In this document: in pieces, positions 26,868 to 35,440 of the stretch | Layout: each line of letters opens with the position of its first letter | Numbering within the stretch: the stretch's first letter is position 1 | Assembly: GCF_021555175.1 (NCBI RefSeq) | Contig: NZ_JAKGRW010000009.1 | Coordinates: forward strand, 124,001-188,000 | Direction: 5' to 3' | Origin: Nocardioides alcanivorans | Lineage (GTDB): Bacteria > Actinomycetota > Actinomycetes > Propionibacteriales > Nocardioidaceae | DNA length: 64,000 nucleotides | The notes under the pieces: generated by a model | Told to the model about the DNA's origin: nothing | The model's input: only the letters and a program-made list of their open reading frames with translations | Databases searched by the model: none | Translations under genes and position numbers: made by a program

Positions 26868-27276
26868 GGGATCTCTTTCTGGTCATGCGGTGGTCAGAGG
26901 GAAGGAACACCGGTGTGACCTCGAAGAGGCGCCCGAGCCGGGGCAACGGTCGAACGTTAGTGGCGGACGAGCGGCCGCGGTGACGTTGCCGAGTGGAAAT
27001 GACCGATCGGTGCGGCGGACGCACACATGGTGCCCCCAGATGGCCGCGCGACTGGGTCCTTCGTCTCCCCGCTGGGTGAGCGCTCCCCGTTGGTTGAGCT
27101 TGTCGAAACCACTCACTCCGTTGGTTGAGCTTGTCGAAACCGCTCGCCCCGTTGGTTGAGCTTGTCGAAACCACTCACTCCGGCGAGATACCGATCATGG
27201 ATGACGACGCCGTCCGCACCGACTCCTAGCCTTGAGAAAATTGTCCCAGTCGGGGCATCCACAGGGAGGTGTTTCC
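26868..27276. other. Intergenic region with promoters for divergent genes and a repeat cluster
   Basis: 409 bp without a convincing gene. It separates the surface protein from a small membrane protein and holds three tandem short repeats (27089-27172). Promoters for both flanking genes should lie here, but no clear -35/-10 pair is visible. Confidence 0.5.
27089..27172. repeat. Three tandem copies of a 22-bp repeat at 31-bp period
   Basis: Cores at 27089-27110, 27120-27141 and 27151-27172, each containing GGTTGAGCTTGTCGAAACC. The 9-bp spacers are similar (ACTCACTCC or CGCTCGCCC). The reverse complement TGGTTTCGACAAGCTCAACC is nearly the same as the repeat unit at 35644. Such units are scattered in many actinobacterial genomes. 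Confidence 0.85.
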
Positions 27277-27591
27277 GTGAGCACTCAGAACGCCCTTCTC
27301 GTCTTCTGCGCCGTCGCCCTCGCATTGCTCTCCGTGTTGCAGGCCGCTCGGATCCTCAAGGGCGGGACCTTCTCGTCCAACTTCGCCAAGCTCTTCGGGA
27401 TCATCGTCATCGCTGCCCTGGGATGTGCACTGGCGGTGACCTCCTCGCTGACAACTGAAGCTCGAACGGCCATCTACACCCTGCTCGGGACCTTGGCTGG
27501 TTACCTGGCCGGCGCTCGGCCCGCCTCTGGATCCGGGGGTGGTGGCACCAACGGAGACAACCGGGAGTTGCGCGGGGAGAGCGTGCTCTGA
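27277..27591 (+). CDS. Small membrane protein, unknown function
   Basis: 104 residues with two predicted membrane helices (ALLVFCAVALALLSVLQAA and LFGIIVIAALGCALAVTSS), a third weaker hydrophobic stretch (YTLLGTLAGYLAG) and a Gly-rich polar tail. The GTG start is chosen for the GGGAGG at 27264-27269. I do not recognise the family. It sits just inside the left repeat cluster of the accessory island. Confidence 0.65.
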   Translation: MSTQNALLVFCAVALALLSVLQAARILKGGTFSSNFAKLFGIIVIAALGCALAVTSSLTTEARTAIYTLLGTLAGYLAGARPASGSGGGGTNGDNRELRGESVL

Positions 27592-27751
27592 AACTGCGCG
27601 GCGTACATGCGCCCTACCCAGACCAGAGGATCCAAGACCTCATTCACGGCCGCGCAGACCCGGCGTAACGCTCAGGCAGAACCGCAGGCCGTTGGCGCCA
27701 CTTGTCCGGCTGCCAGTGCTCCGCCGCACTACACGTGCAGACAACTCTGAG

Positions 27752-29182
27752 TCACTCCCCTTCGGCCGCAGACACGCTTTCCAGATGCGTGTGCGCATCG
27801 CCGGCGTCTGGTGAAGGTGCCGGTCCCGAGGTGTAGTGAGTTGGTTCGTCCTGGGACGAATAGTCCGTCGACGAAAGTGACGTTGGCACCTCCGGGTCGA
27901 CGCCCTTTGCATCCGGGTCGGAGGGCCGCAGCTTGGGTGGCGTGGCAGACCACGCCCGGAGTGAACCGAGAACGTCTGCATAGAAGTCGTCGACCGCAGT
28001 CAGCACCGAGTCGATGAATGCTCCACGACCGCGGCCACGCTTGGTGCCAAGGGAACTGCTCGTCGCGACGCGGAACGTGCGGATCTCCCGGTCGGCCTCC
28101 TGGACCAGACTGCGGGGATCTTCTCGGACTGCGCTCAGAAGTTCCGCGGCGGCCGAACCGCGCCCGCGCACGACGAACGACTCGACGCGCACGGCGTCTG
28201 GGGCAGCCTTGAGCTGACGAACGAGCCAGTTCACGCGTGTGGTCGGGCGACCTTCCCGGGGCGCGTCAACATCGACGTGGCAGGTGACCTGCGATGCCCT
28301 CAGGTCTGCCGTGATGACGATGTCTCCGACGGTATCGGGGATGCGGATGGCGCCTGAGAGCACACCCGTCTGGCAAAGGGACGTGCTCAGCGTCTGCACC
28401 CGTACGGCTGGGTCCGCAAGTTCCTTCCGGCTGAGCGCCGGGATCACTTCGGTGCCGAGTTGGCGTCCAAGTTGCAGGCTGGCGAAACGCAGGAGAGCGT
28501 CGAATCGCGCCACGACTTCCACGATTCCCTTGTCTGTAGGCCGAAGCGTGCCGGCCCGTACGGCGTCGCGCACGGACACCCACGACTCACCCATGTCGTC
28601 GAACTCGAGTGCGCCCGACTTCCGGTGCTCCAGATAACGGATGAGTTCACCGAGGATCCAAGCCTGATCGGGATCGGCGACGCCGCGGAACTCCTTCTGC
28701 ATCACTGCGTCGGCGAGGATCCGCGACCAGGAGACGTGGTGCAGCGCGACCTTGCGCAGCTTCCTCTTGTCGACTGCGGTGGGGTGCTGCCCAGGGACAG
28801 GAGGGATCTCGTTGGAAATGGTGATGACGGCGTCGAAGCCTTGCTCGCGTGCAATGTCGAGGTAGGACTCGATCTGGTCCGTCTTGAGTTGATTCGGTCC
28901 GGTCTTCACCTCCACGAGCGCGGTCCATGACCTGGATCCGCGCGACACCTTGATGAGTCCATCTGGATAGAGGCGGCGTTCGCCGAGCACGAAGGGGACT
29001 TCGATGTAGCACTCCATGCTTCCAGCAGGTGCGCCGAATGGCTTCACGAAGCCCCGCCCGAACTCCTTCACAGCGCCGAGTACGGCGAGCAGGGCAGAGG
29101 TGGCTCGACGCTCCTGTTCTTCAGCGCCGTTGATGCCCGACGTCGGAATGAGTCTTGCTTCGTGCCAGGACTCTTCGCTCAT
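27752..29182 (-). CDS. PD-(D/E)XK nuclease-like protein, unknown family
   Basis: 476 residues. The segment YPDGLIKVSRGSRSWTALVEVKTG near 75-95 has the D...ExK arrangement of PD-(D/E)XK nucleases: Asp in YPDG and Glu/Lys in VEVK. The next helix QLKTDQIESYLDIAREQGFD and strand AVITISN match the fold. The rest has no domain I recognise and ends in an acidic, Ser/Pro-rich tail. It is divergent from the MazG/helicase pair with 175 bp between. A nuclease in a defence locus is the best guess. Start ATG has GGGAG upstream. Confidence 0.7.
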   Translation of the reverse strand: MSEESWHEARLIPTSGINGAEEQERRATSALLAVLGAVKEFGRGFVKPFGAPAGSMECYIEVPFVLGERRLYPDGLIKVSRGSRSWTALVEVKTGPNQLKTDQIESYLDIAREQGFDAVITISNEIPPVPGQHPTAVDKRKLRKVALHHVSWSRILADAVMQKEFRGVADPDQAWILGELIRYLEHRKSGALEFDDMGESWVSVRDAVRAGTLRPTDKGIVEVVARFDALLRFASLQLGRQLGTEVIPALSRKELADPAVRVQTLSTSLCQTGVLSGAIRIPDTVGDIVITADLRASQVTCHVDVDAPREGRPTTRVNWLVRQLKAAPDAVRVESFVVRGRGSAAAELLSAVREDPRSLVQEADREIRTFRVATSSSLGTKRGRGRGAFIDSVLTAVDDFYADVLGSLRAWSATPPKLRPSDPDAKGVDPEVPTSLSSTDYSSQDEPTHYTSGPAPSPDAGDAHTHLESVSAAEGE

Positions 29183-29357
29183 CTCACGCTCCCCAGTCAG
29201 CTGCTGCGTCGTACTTGTGGGCGGCTCCTCGCCGTCCTTAGTGGTCGAGGCTAATGGGACGTGCGCCCGAATATCTGAGATTGGCCTTGTCCATTCGGAA
29301 GCATCCCGCCTCGCCGTTCGGTCTCGGTTGAGCGTTGCGGCGGTCTAGGGTTCACCC

Positions 29358-29684
29358 ATGGCTTCTGACGGGGTCCTCGATGCGCTGCGCCAATTCATGG
29401 CTGAACGCGATTGGACGCAGTTCCACTCGCCGGCGAACTTGGCCAAGTCGATCAGCATCGAGGCGGGCGAGTTGCTTGAGTGCTTTCAATGGTCAGAAGA
29501 CGGCGACCCCCGACGTGTTCAGGAGGAGTTGGCTGACGTCCTCACCTACTGCTTCCTGTTGGCGGACCGACTCGGCCTGGATGCGGACGCCATAGTGATG
29601 GACAAACTCGAGACGACTCGATCGAAGTATCCGGCTGACAAGGCGCGTGGGCGGAGCACGAAGTATGACCAGCTTCCGGATTGA
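29358..29684 (+). CDS. MazG-like nucleotide pyrophosphohydrolase
   Basis: 108-residue all-alpha NTP pyrophosphohydrolase. The metal-binding motif is seen as SIEAGELLECFQWSE followed by EELADVLTYCFLLADRLGLD. The C-terminus KLETTRSKYPADKARGRSTKY is also typical of the group. Such enzymes hydrolyse NTPs or modified nucleotides to the monophosphate. The gene overlaps the DUF2075 gene by 20 bp, so the two are coupled. In a phage-defence setting it could deplete or signal with nucleotides, which is inference. Confidence 0.85.
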   Translation: MASDGVLDALRQFMAERDWTQFHSPANLAKSISIEAGELLECFQWSEDGDPRRVQEELADVLTYCFLLADRLGLDADAIVMDKLETTRSKYPADKARGRSTKYDQLPD

Positions 29685-31380
29685 GTCTCTTCGACTCGAG
29701 CGTGGCGAACTCGGTGCGTGGGGTCGTCTTGCCGACCAACACCGGGACTGGCCAGTTGTCTACACGCTGAACGACTCCACGGAGTTGTACGTCGGGGAGT
29801 CGGTCGACGCGACGTCTCGCCTTCGTCAGCATCTTGACGGGAACAAGAAGTCCCACCTCGGCGAGGCGCGGGTGATCATCGACGACGCCTTCAACAAGTC
29901 GGCGTGCCTGGACCTTGAGGCCTACTTGATCGGCCTCTTCGCTGGTGAGGGCCGCTTCAAGGTGCTCAACATCCAGACCAGTGGCGGATCGGGCAACTAC
30001 TACCAGCGTGATGACTATCGGGAGCGCTTCCGCGAGATCTTCGACAAGCTGCGCGCGGAGGGGTTGTTCACCACCACGATCGAGGAGATCGAGAACTCCG
30101 ATCTCTTCAAGCTGTCGCCGTTCAAGACCTTGACGGGCGAGCAGAGCGATGCGGTCATTGCCATCACCGAGAGCCTGCTTGCTGATCTTCGTGCGGGTCC
30201 TGGTGGGTCGCTGGTGATCGAGGGTGGGCCTGGCACAGGGAAGACGGTCGTGGCTGTCTTCCTCACCAAGCTCCTGCGTGACTTGGGGGCTTGGGACGGT
30301 GAACCACTGGAGAACGAGTCGGTGCTCGCCGGACTCTTCACCACAGAGAACACATCGACCCTTGCGGATCTCGACATCGGCGTTGTGGTGCCGCAGCAGT
30401 CGCTGCGGAAGTCGATCCAAGCCGTGTTCGCGCGGACTCCGGGCCTCGGGGAAGTGAGCGTGCTGTCTCCGTTCGATGTCGGAAAGAGCGACAGAACGTG
30501 GGACCTGCTCATCGTTGATGAAGCACACCGCCTCAACCAGCGTGCGAATCAGACGTCTGCACAGAAGAACCGCGAGTTCAGAGAGATCAACGAGAAGCTC
30601 TTCGGCGCGGATGACCCCAGCAAGACCCAGCTGGACTGGATCCAGGAGATGAGCCATCAGCAGTTGTTGCTGATCGACGTACTCCAGCGCGTCAGGCCGG
30701 CCGATCTGGACCCGCAGGTGCTGGAGGATGTTGCGGCTCGTGCAGGTCAGCGAGGACGTCTTCACGTCCTCACGTCCCAGCTGCGCGTGCGGGCGGGATC
30801 GGACTACGTCGACTATGTGCGCCAGGTGCTCGGGCCCACGCCGCCCGAGCGTCGCATCGACTTCGGTGAGTACGACGTCCGCTTCTTCGAGAGGGCCGGC
30901 GACATGGTCTCCGCCGTGAGGGAACGCGACGCCGAGACCGGGCTGGCCCGCGTCGTTGCGGGCTATGCCTGGCCGTGGAACAGCAAGAAGGACAAGGCGA
31001 ACACTGACATCCGGTTCGATGACGAGAGCATCGAACTGCGCTGGAACAGTCGTGTCGTGGACTGGGTGGACTCGCCGAAGTCGTTGGAAGAGGTCGGTTC
31101 CATTCACACGATCCAGGGCTACGACCTCAACTATGCGGGTGTCATCATCGGGCGCGACCTCCGACTCGACCCGTCAACAGGCCGGCTGTCCTTTGACCGG
31201 CGGAACTACTTCGACAAGAAGGGTGTGCAGAACAACCCGGGGCAGAAGTTGTCGGACCATGATCTGCTGGAGTACGTGCGGAACATCTACGCCGTGCTCC
31301 TGACCCGCGGCATCCGCGGGACCTACCTGTACGTCGTCGATCCGCACTTGCGTGAGCATCTGCGGAGGTACTTTGGGTGA
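29665..31380 (+). CDS. GIY-YIG nuclease fused to DUF2075 superfamily 1 helicase/ATPase
   Basis: 571 residues from the ATG at 29665, which follows GGAG at good spacing; a GTG 18 bases upstream is possible. N-terminal GIY-YIG domain (about 28-95): VVYTLNDSTELYVGESVD with the Arg helix SRLRQHL. Then an ATPase: Walker A GGPGTGKT near 193, Walker B LLIVDEAHRLNQR, and late motif HTIQGYDLNYAGVIIGRDLR. DUF2075 is a DNA/RNA helicase-like family; the GIY-YIG fusion adds DNA cleavage. A nuclease-helicase coupled to a MazG-like enzyme suggests foreign-DNA restriction. Confidence 0.85.
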   Translation: MTSFRIESLRLERGELGAWGRLADQHRDWPVVYTLNDSTELYVGESVDATSRLRQHLDGNKKSHLGEARVIIDDAFNKSACLDLEAYLIGLFAGEGRFKVLNIQTSGGSGNYYQRDDYRERFREIFDKLRAEGLFTTTIEEIENSDLFKLSPFKTLTGEQSDAVIAITESLLADLRAGPGGSLVIEGGPGTGKTVVAVFLTKLLRDLGAWDGEPLENESVLAGLFTTENTSTLADLDIGVVVPQQSLRKSIQAVFARTPGLGEVSVLSPFDVGKSDRTWDLLIVDEAHRLNQRANQTSAQKNREFREINEKLFGADDPSKTQLDWIQEMSHQQLLLIDVLQRVRPADLDPQVLEDVAARAGQRGRLHVLTSQLRVRAGSDYVDYVRQVLGPTPPERRIDFGEYDVRFFERAGDMVSAVRERDAETGLARVVAGYAWPWNSKKDKANTDIRFDDESIELRWNSRVVDWVDSPKSLEEVGSIHTIQGYDLNYAGVIIGRDLRLDPSTGRLSFDRRNYFDKKGVQNNPGQKLSDHDLLEYVRNIYAVLLTRGIRGTYLYVVDPHLREHLRRYFG

Positions 31381-31470
31381 GTCGCCGCCGGGGCATTCGC
31401 GGGGACCGGGCGCAGGTGCCCGCCCGCTGAGTCTCGACCATCGACAAGTGCCTGGACGAGGGCGGCGCCC

Positions 31471-31488
31471 TATAGCATTTTTGCTATA
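31471..31488. promoter_or_regulatory. Palindromic operator in front of the HTH/nucleotidyltransferase pair
   Basis: TATAGCA-TTTT-TGCTATA, 7-bp arms, 9 bases before the ATG of the HTH gene. It is the most AT-rich spot in the area and overlaps the likely -10 region, as expected for autorepression by the HTH protein. Confidence 0.65.
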
Positions 31489-31496
31489 TTCGGAGC

Positions 31497-32015
31497 ATGT
31501 CCGACCGTGGCGAACTGCTTCGAGAGGTGATGCTCAAGACGAGCGTGACCCAGTCCTGGCTGTCGCGGGTGAGCGGCGTCAGCCAACCCAGCATCAGCCA
31601 GTTCCTGTCCGGCAAGGTGCAGTTGAGCGACGCGCAACTCGATCGTCTGCTGTGTTGCATGGGTTACCGCCTCGAGGTGGTACGTCGACCGGTGGTGCCC
31701 AACTTGACCCGTTCTGAGCGCCGGTCCTGGCTTCTCCATCGCCAACTCTCCATGCATCTGAGCCGCTCAAACCTCAAGGAGTGGCGCCCCACGATCGAGC
31801 GCAATCTCGAACGCCTTCGCGGCAACGTGACCGGGCAGCCGCACGTGCGCAATCTGGAGCGCTGGACGTCATTGATCCAAGACAGCGACGTTCTCGGGCT
31901 CCAACGCCTCCTGACCGGCCTGGACCGTGACTCGATCGAGATGCGCGAAGTCTCTCCGATGGGCGGGATCCTCTCGCAAGACGAGCGTTCCGACGTACTC
32001 CAGATGGCTGGCTGA
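31497..32015 (+). CDS. Helix-turn-helix protein, likely antitoxin/autoregulator
   Basis: 172 residues. An XRE-like HTH at about 17-50: TQSWLSRVSGVSQPSISQFL then SGKVQLSDAQLDRLLCCMGY. The C-terminal half is helical and charged, without a family I can name. A palindrome lies directly upstream, and the stop overlaps the start of a nucleotidyltransferase-like gene by one base. This layout is the usual one for a toxin-antitoxin pair with a DNA-binding antitoxin. Confidence 0.75.
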   Translation: MSDRGELLREVMLKTSVTQSWLSRVSGVSQPSISQFLSGKVQLSDAQLDRLLCCMGYRLEVVRRPVVPNLTRSERRSWLLHRQLSMHLSRSNLKEWRPTIERNLERLRGNVTGQPHVRNLERWTSLIQDSDVLGLQRLLTGLDRDSIEMREVSPMGGILSQDERSDVLQMAG

Positions 32016-32578
32016 TGCGGCGCGACCAACTTGAACACGCCATTCGAGCGGCGTGCCAGATCATCGGCACGACAGAATTGATCGTCGTTGGATCTCAATC
32101 GATTCTGGGGAGTTTCGACGAAACCGAGCTGCCTCAGGAAGCCACCATGTCCGTCGAGGTCGACATCCTGCCCATCGCAGAGGGCAACACTGAGACCGCT
32201 CGCCTCGCTGACCTGCTCGAAGGCGTGGCCGGCGAGTTCTCACCCTTCGACGAACTTCACGGCTTCCACATCGACGGCGTCGATCTTGACACCGCGGTGC
32301 TGCCCGAGGGCTGGCGCGGTCGTTTGGTCAAGGTGCAGAACAAGAACACCACCGCTCCCTCGGGCAATCCCGAGTTCACCGGCTGGTGCTTGGACAAGGA
32401 AGACCTCTGCGTGGCGAAGTTGTGTGCGCTGCGCGAGAAGGATCGTAACTTCGTAGCGGCTCTGCTGGACGCAGAACTGGTGGATGCCGCGGTCATCGCC
32501 GCCCGCCTCAACGCGATCCCTGATGTTTACAGAGCGAACCGCGACCGCGCGGCAGCCTGGTTGTCGTCCCGGAAGTAG
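32015..32578 (+). CDS. Nucleotidyltransferase-fold protein (DUF6036-like), likely toxin
   Basis: 187 residues. ELIVVGSQSILGSF carries the GS motif at 26-27, and SVEVDILP the E48-x-D50 pair, the two metal-binding elements of the polymerase-beta nucleotidyltransferase fold. The C-terminal part (DLCVAKLCALREKDRNFVAAL) resembles proteins annotated DUF6036. Nucleotidyltransferases of this kind act as toxins by modifying tRNA or proteins, with the target unknown here. Coupled to the HTH gene. Confidence 0.75.
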   Translation: MRRDQLEHAIRAACQIIGTTELIVVGSQSILGSFDETELPQEATMSVEVDILPIAEGNTETARLADLLEGVAGEFSPFDELHGFHIDGVDLDTAVLPEGWRGRLVKVQNKNTTAPSGNPEFTGWCLDKEDLCVAKLCALREKDRNFVAALLDAELVDAAVIAARLNAIPDVYRANRDRAAAWLSSRK

Positions 32579-32676
32579 CCAGACCTAGGCGACCTTCGCG
32601 GCGGATTGACGCACCTCAGGAGGGCGAGGGGAAGCCGTCGACCCGCCGGCGTTGTGGGTGCACGCCGAGGCGTCAG

Positions 32677-33583
32677 CTAGCAGGATGCACCGTGCCGCCT
32701 GGTCTGGGACAGGATGCCGCCTGCCAAGCCACAGCCAATGTTGTAGAAGGTCGAACAGACCCATGCGGTGACTCGCGTCATACGCACCCCTCCCTTTGTC
32801 GTCCTGCCTGCTTTCGAAATCCGGTTCTTGAGTCCGCTTACGAGGTTGAGAAGCAGAGGTGCGGCAATGAGAAGCACACTGGCGGTGACCCCATTGGAGT
32901 CGAACCAACAGCCAGACCCAAGCCAGGCTGCACGGAGCACGCAATGTTAGCGCACTGAGGAGGGTGAAGGCGGCGGATAGACGGAGTCGACGAGCCGCCA
33001 CCACGCCGTTGCATCGACGGATCCGCCAGGTGGCGTAGAGCTCTCTGACGCGAGCGCCGATGGCATCCTGAGCCGACTCCAGCCGGGAGGCCATGAGCGT
33101 CATACGTTCGGTCGCCTCAGCCCGCATAGCGGCGTCATTTGCGCCGTCGCCAGCGGGAGTCAGCGTGGCGGCGGTGCACGCTTCACGGAACTCTTCGAGA
33201 GTTCGCCGTAGGTCATCTGACGGTATCCGCGCCTTTAGTTTCAAGAAGGAGCGACCGGCCGCGAGGCTCGCTTCCCCTCCGGCGGCTTCCGGAAATGGAG
33301 AAGCCCCGGCTATCCAACTGCCAGTAGTGCGGTAGTGCATTTCGTCCGAGTGGTTCCCCTGCCCGACTTGCCGAGCCATGGTCAGGACAACTTCTTGCAG
33401 CTCGAGTAGTGCGGCAACCTCGAACTCTTCCCGGCGATCTTGGCGCGCGATAGTTCGCAGCTCAGTCCGCTCGTTCTTCGAGGCTCTGATCCCGAGGCGA
33501 GTGCGCTAAGCGTCAGCGAACAGTCCGAGCGCGAAAGTACCGACAGCGCCGACGGCAGTAAGTGCAACGGTCCAGGTCGTCAT
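32677..33583 (-). pseudogene. Decayed membrane-anchored hypothetical protein
   Basis: Read from the ATG at 33583, the frame gives a membrane helix (MTTWTVALTAVGAVGTFALG), then a TAG stop at 33506-33508. The same frame continues past the stop with no further start: KNERTELRTIARQDRREEFE, AALLELQEVVLTMARQVGQ and a long charged helical part to about 32960. Near 32941 the frame seems to shift, and the other frame continues with ASVLLIAAPLLLNLVSGLKN to a stop at 32677. Neither lesion is in a G/C run. The layout (one helix plus a coiled cytoplasmic part) is common among actinobacterial hypothetical proteins. A shorter functional gene starting at 33379 cannot be excluded. Confidence 0.5.
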
Positions 33584-33641
33584 GATGACGACATTCTGGT
33601 GCACCCGCGCGTCGACGAAGCGCCGTCCTCCCGCGTCACGC

Positions 33642-34889
33642 CTACTCGTCCGCGTCGTCTTGCGGTTCGACCGGCATGCATTCGGACGCGGCTCGCGCCC
33701 CATCACGACGAACAGCCGTCACCAAAGCATCCAGCGACGTGAACACCGTTACAGGCCGCTTCAACGCCCGCTGGGCGTCACGAAGTTGCGTACCGGTATG
33801 CGTCTCCGCGCACACGTAGTCGGCGTACGCAGCGGCGGTCGACAAGTGGAACATGTCGATCAAGTCGTTCCGACGCCACTTGCTCTGGTGGTCGATAAAC
33901 CTCCGAACGAACAGTTCCGACACCAGTCCCACCATTGGTGAACCCGCTAGCAACGTGACCAACTCGCGGTCGCTGAACGTCGGGAAGTCTGCGCTGTTCG
34001 TCAACCGCCGATACGCAGCCGCATAGAAACCGATGTTCTCGTTCCAGTAACGGCGTCGAGCCAGCCGACGGCGCTGGTCCTTGGGCATGCCTTCCGCGTG
34101 AATCTGGGTCGTAATGCGGGCATGGTGGTCGATCCACGTCGTCAGCGGGTGCTTCGGCGTCTGCTCTGGCTCGACCAGCATCGACAGCAACACGTTCGGC
34201 ATGGTCAACATCGCCATGAACTTGTCCTGATCGGGTGTCTCGTCGGTGATTCCCAACGATGTGTCAGACCCGTACAACGCCCCCGGCTCGGTCACGATCG
34301 GATGTATGACCGGCGCACCGTCCATCAGTCCAAGGTGAGTCCGGATCGACAGTTCCGCCTCGTGCTTCCACAGGTCGACCGGGTTCCGAATCTGCCACCC
34401 GCTCGACAGGTGGGCCATCGTCACCCCAATCTCGTACCGGCGGTCGCCGTGCAGCCCCGCCGTCTCCAGCGCGTGCCCCATCGACAACGGCATGACGATG
34501 CCACCGTCCACAGCAAGCCGGATCAGGTCGAGAGCGGCGCGGCGCTCCTCCTCGTTCTTCACCCGCTCTGGGTTATGCAACGCGTCCGAGACGGTCCGCC
34601 ACCGGTTCTGGTCGAGGTAGACCGACGCTCGCCCGTTGAACGGCGGGGGAGAGTTCGGATTGAACCCCTCCGTGACGATCACGTCATCCCGCGTGGTGAT
34701 CGACCAGATCCACCATTTCTCCCAATCGAAGATTGTGCAAGCGATCTGGGAGTCCTCCGGTCGATACCTGGCTTCCAGTTCCTCTTCGACGTCCCGACCG
34801 TCCTGCGCGACAATGCGGATGGTCCCCTTCTGGAAGTCAATCTGCCAGTATTTGAACACGCTCGACGACAGCAGATATCGCTCGCTCAC
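33642..34889 (-). CDS. PIN-like domain protein, unknown function
   Basis: 415 residues from the GTG at 34889; the frame continues upstream, but the translation there looks non-coding and overlaps the small CxxC gene. The middle reads ASVYLDQNRWRTVSDAL and later MPLSMGHALETAG, and the end has NDLIDMFHLSTAAAYADYV. The Asp, Glu and late Asp residues in these three places match the acidic centre of PIN-fold nucleases, but this is by eye. The N-terminal 90 residues are Trp-rich and unassigned. A ribonuclease role in a defence island is plausible. Confidence 0.65.
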   Translation of the reverse strand: MSERYLLSSSVFKYWQIDFQKGTIRIVAQDGRDVEEELEARYRPEDSQIACTIFDWEKWWIWSITTRDDVIVTEGFNPNSPPPFNGRASVYLDQNRWRTVSDALHNPERVKNEEERRAALDLIRLAVDGGIVMPLSMGHALETAGLHGDRRYEIGVTMAHLSSGWQIRNPVDLWKHEAELSIRTHLGLMDGAPVIHPIVTEPGALYGSDTSLGITDETPDQDKFMAMLTMPNVLLSMLVEPEQTPKHPLTTWIDHHARITTQIHAEGMPKDQRRRLARRRYWNENIGFYAAAYRRLTNSADFPTFSDRELVTLLAGSPMVGLVSELFVRRFIDHQSKWRRNDLIDMFHLSTAAAYADYVCAETHTGTQLRDAQRALKRPVTVFTSLDALVTAVRRDGARAASECMPVEPQDDADE

Positions 34890-34917
34890 GTGCTGCGGCC
34901 TCTCGCCGAACTGCCCG

Positions 34918-35145
34918 TCATCGGCGCTTCCCGAGACCGGGCAGCCCGCCGGAAGTCGCGTGAATCGACTGCACCTTCTGGTCATCCACCGGGTACGGCA
35001 GCGAACCGGGGCACCGGTCCGTGTCGGAGGCGATCCGAGGGCCGAGCAGCACCTCGGCGTTGCCGTCACGATCGTGCACTGAGAAACGACCTTCCCCGCC
35101 GCGCGTGGGAGTATCGTGCCCGCACTGGTCACAGCTTCGACTCAT
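34918..35145 (-). CDS. Small CxxC protein upstream of the PIN-like gene
   Basis: 75 residues beginning MSRSCDQCGHDTPTRGGEGR, with one CxxC that may bind metal and a third Cys at DRCPG. It ends 28 bp before the GTG of the PIN-like gene on the same strand. The reading frame stays open further upstream, so the start is uncertain. No family recognised; it could be a partner or antitoxin-like peptide, or spurious. Confidence 0.45.
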   Translation of the reverse strand: MSRSCDQCGHDTPTRGGEGRFSVHDRDGNAEVLLGPRIASDTDRCPGSLPYPVDDQKVQSIHATSGGLPGLGKRR

Positions 35146-35440
35146 ACGGGGATTCTCCCGAATGCCACCGGCAGTCGTGGTGAACAACGCCGTACGAGCC
35201 CGCCGCCGGTTTGCTCGCTCGCGGGCCTCCAACACCTTAACCCGCAACAGAGGCCGACACTCCCGCATGTTCGTCGTGCAGCAGCCCCCTTGGACGGGCG
35301 CTCTGACTGAAGATGGTGTGCCATCGCGGGTAGCCCACTCTGGGCGGTAGGACGCATCTGCTGGCTCAAGCTCCGGCACCGGTGCCTCGCATCGAAACCC
35401 TCTCGCTCCCCGACGTACCCTCCGGCAGACTGTCCCGGCG
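35146..35440. other. Region without a clear gene
   Basis: About 295 bp with open minus-strand frame but no protein-like composition, no RNA gene and no promoter I can identify. It separates the PIN operon from the hen1 remnant. Confidence 0.4.

Noticed and set aside
27089..27172. A CRISPR array
   Set aside because: Three short repeats with 9-bp similar spacers; no unique spacers of 30-40 bp and no cas genes.
27592..27751. A tRNA or small RNA gene in the gap
   Set aside because: No cloverleaf or anticodon arm could be folded by eye; no tRNA gene was found anywhere in the window.
33506..33508. Stop-codon readthrough or recoding at the TAG
   Set aside because: No supporting context, and a second lesion lies downstream; decay is simpler.
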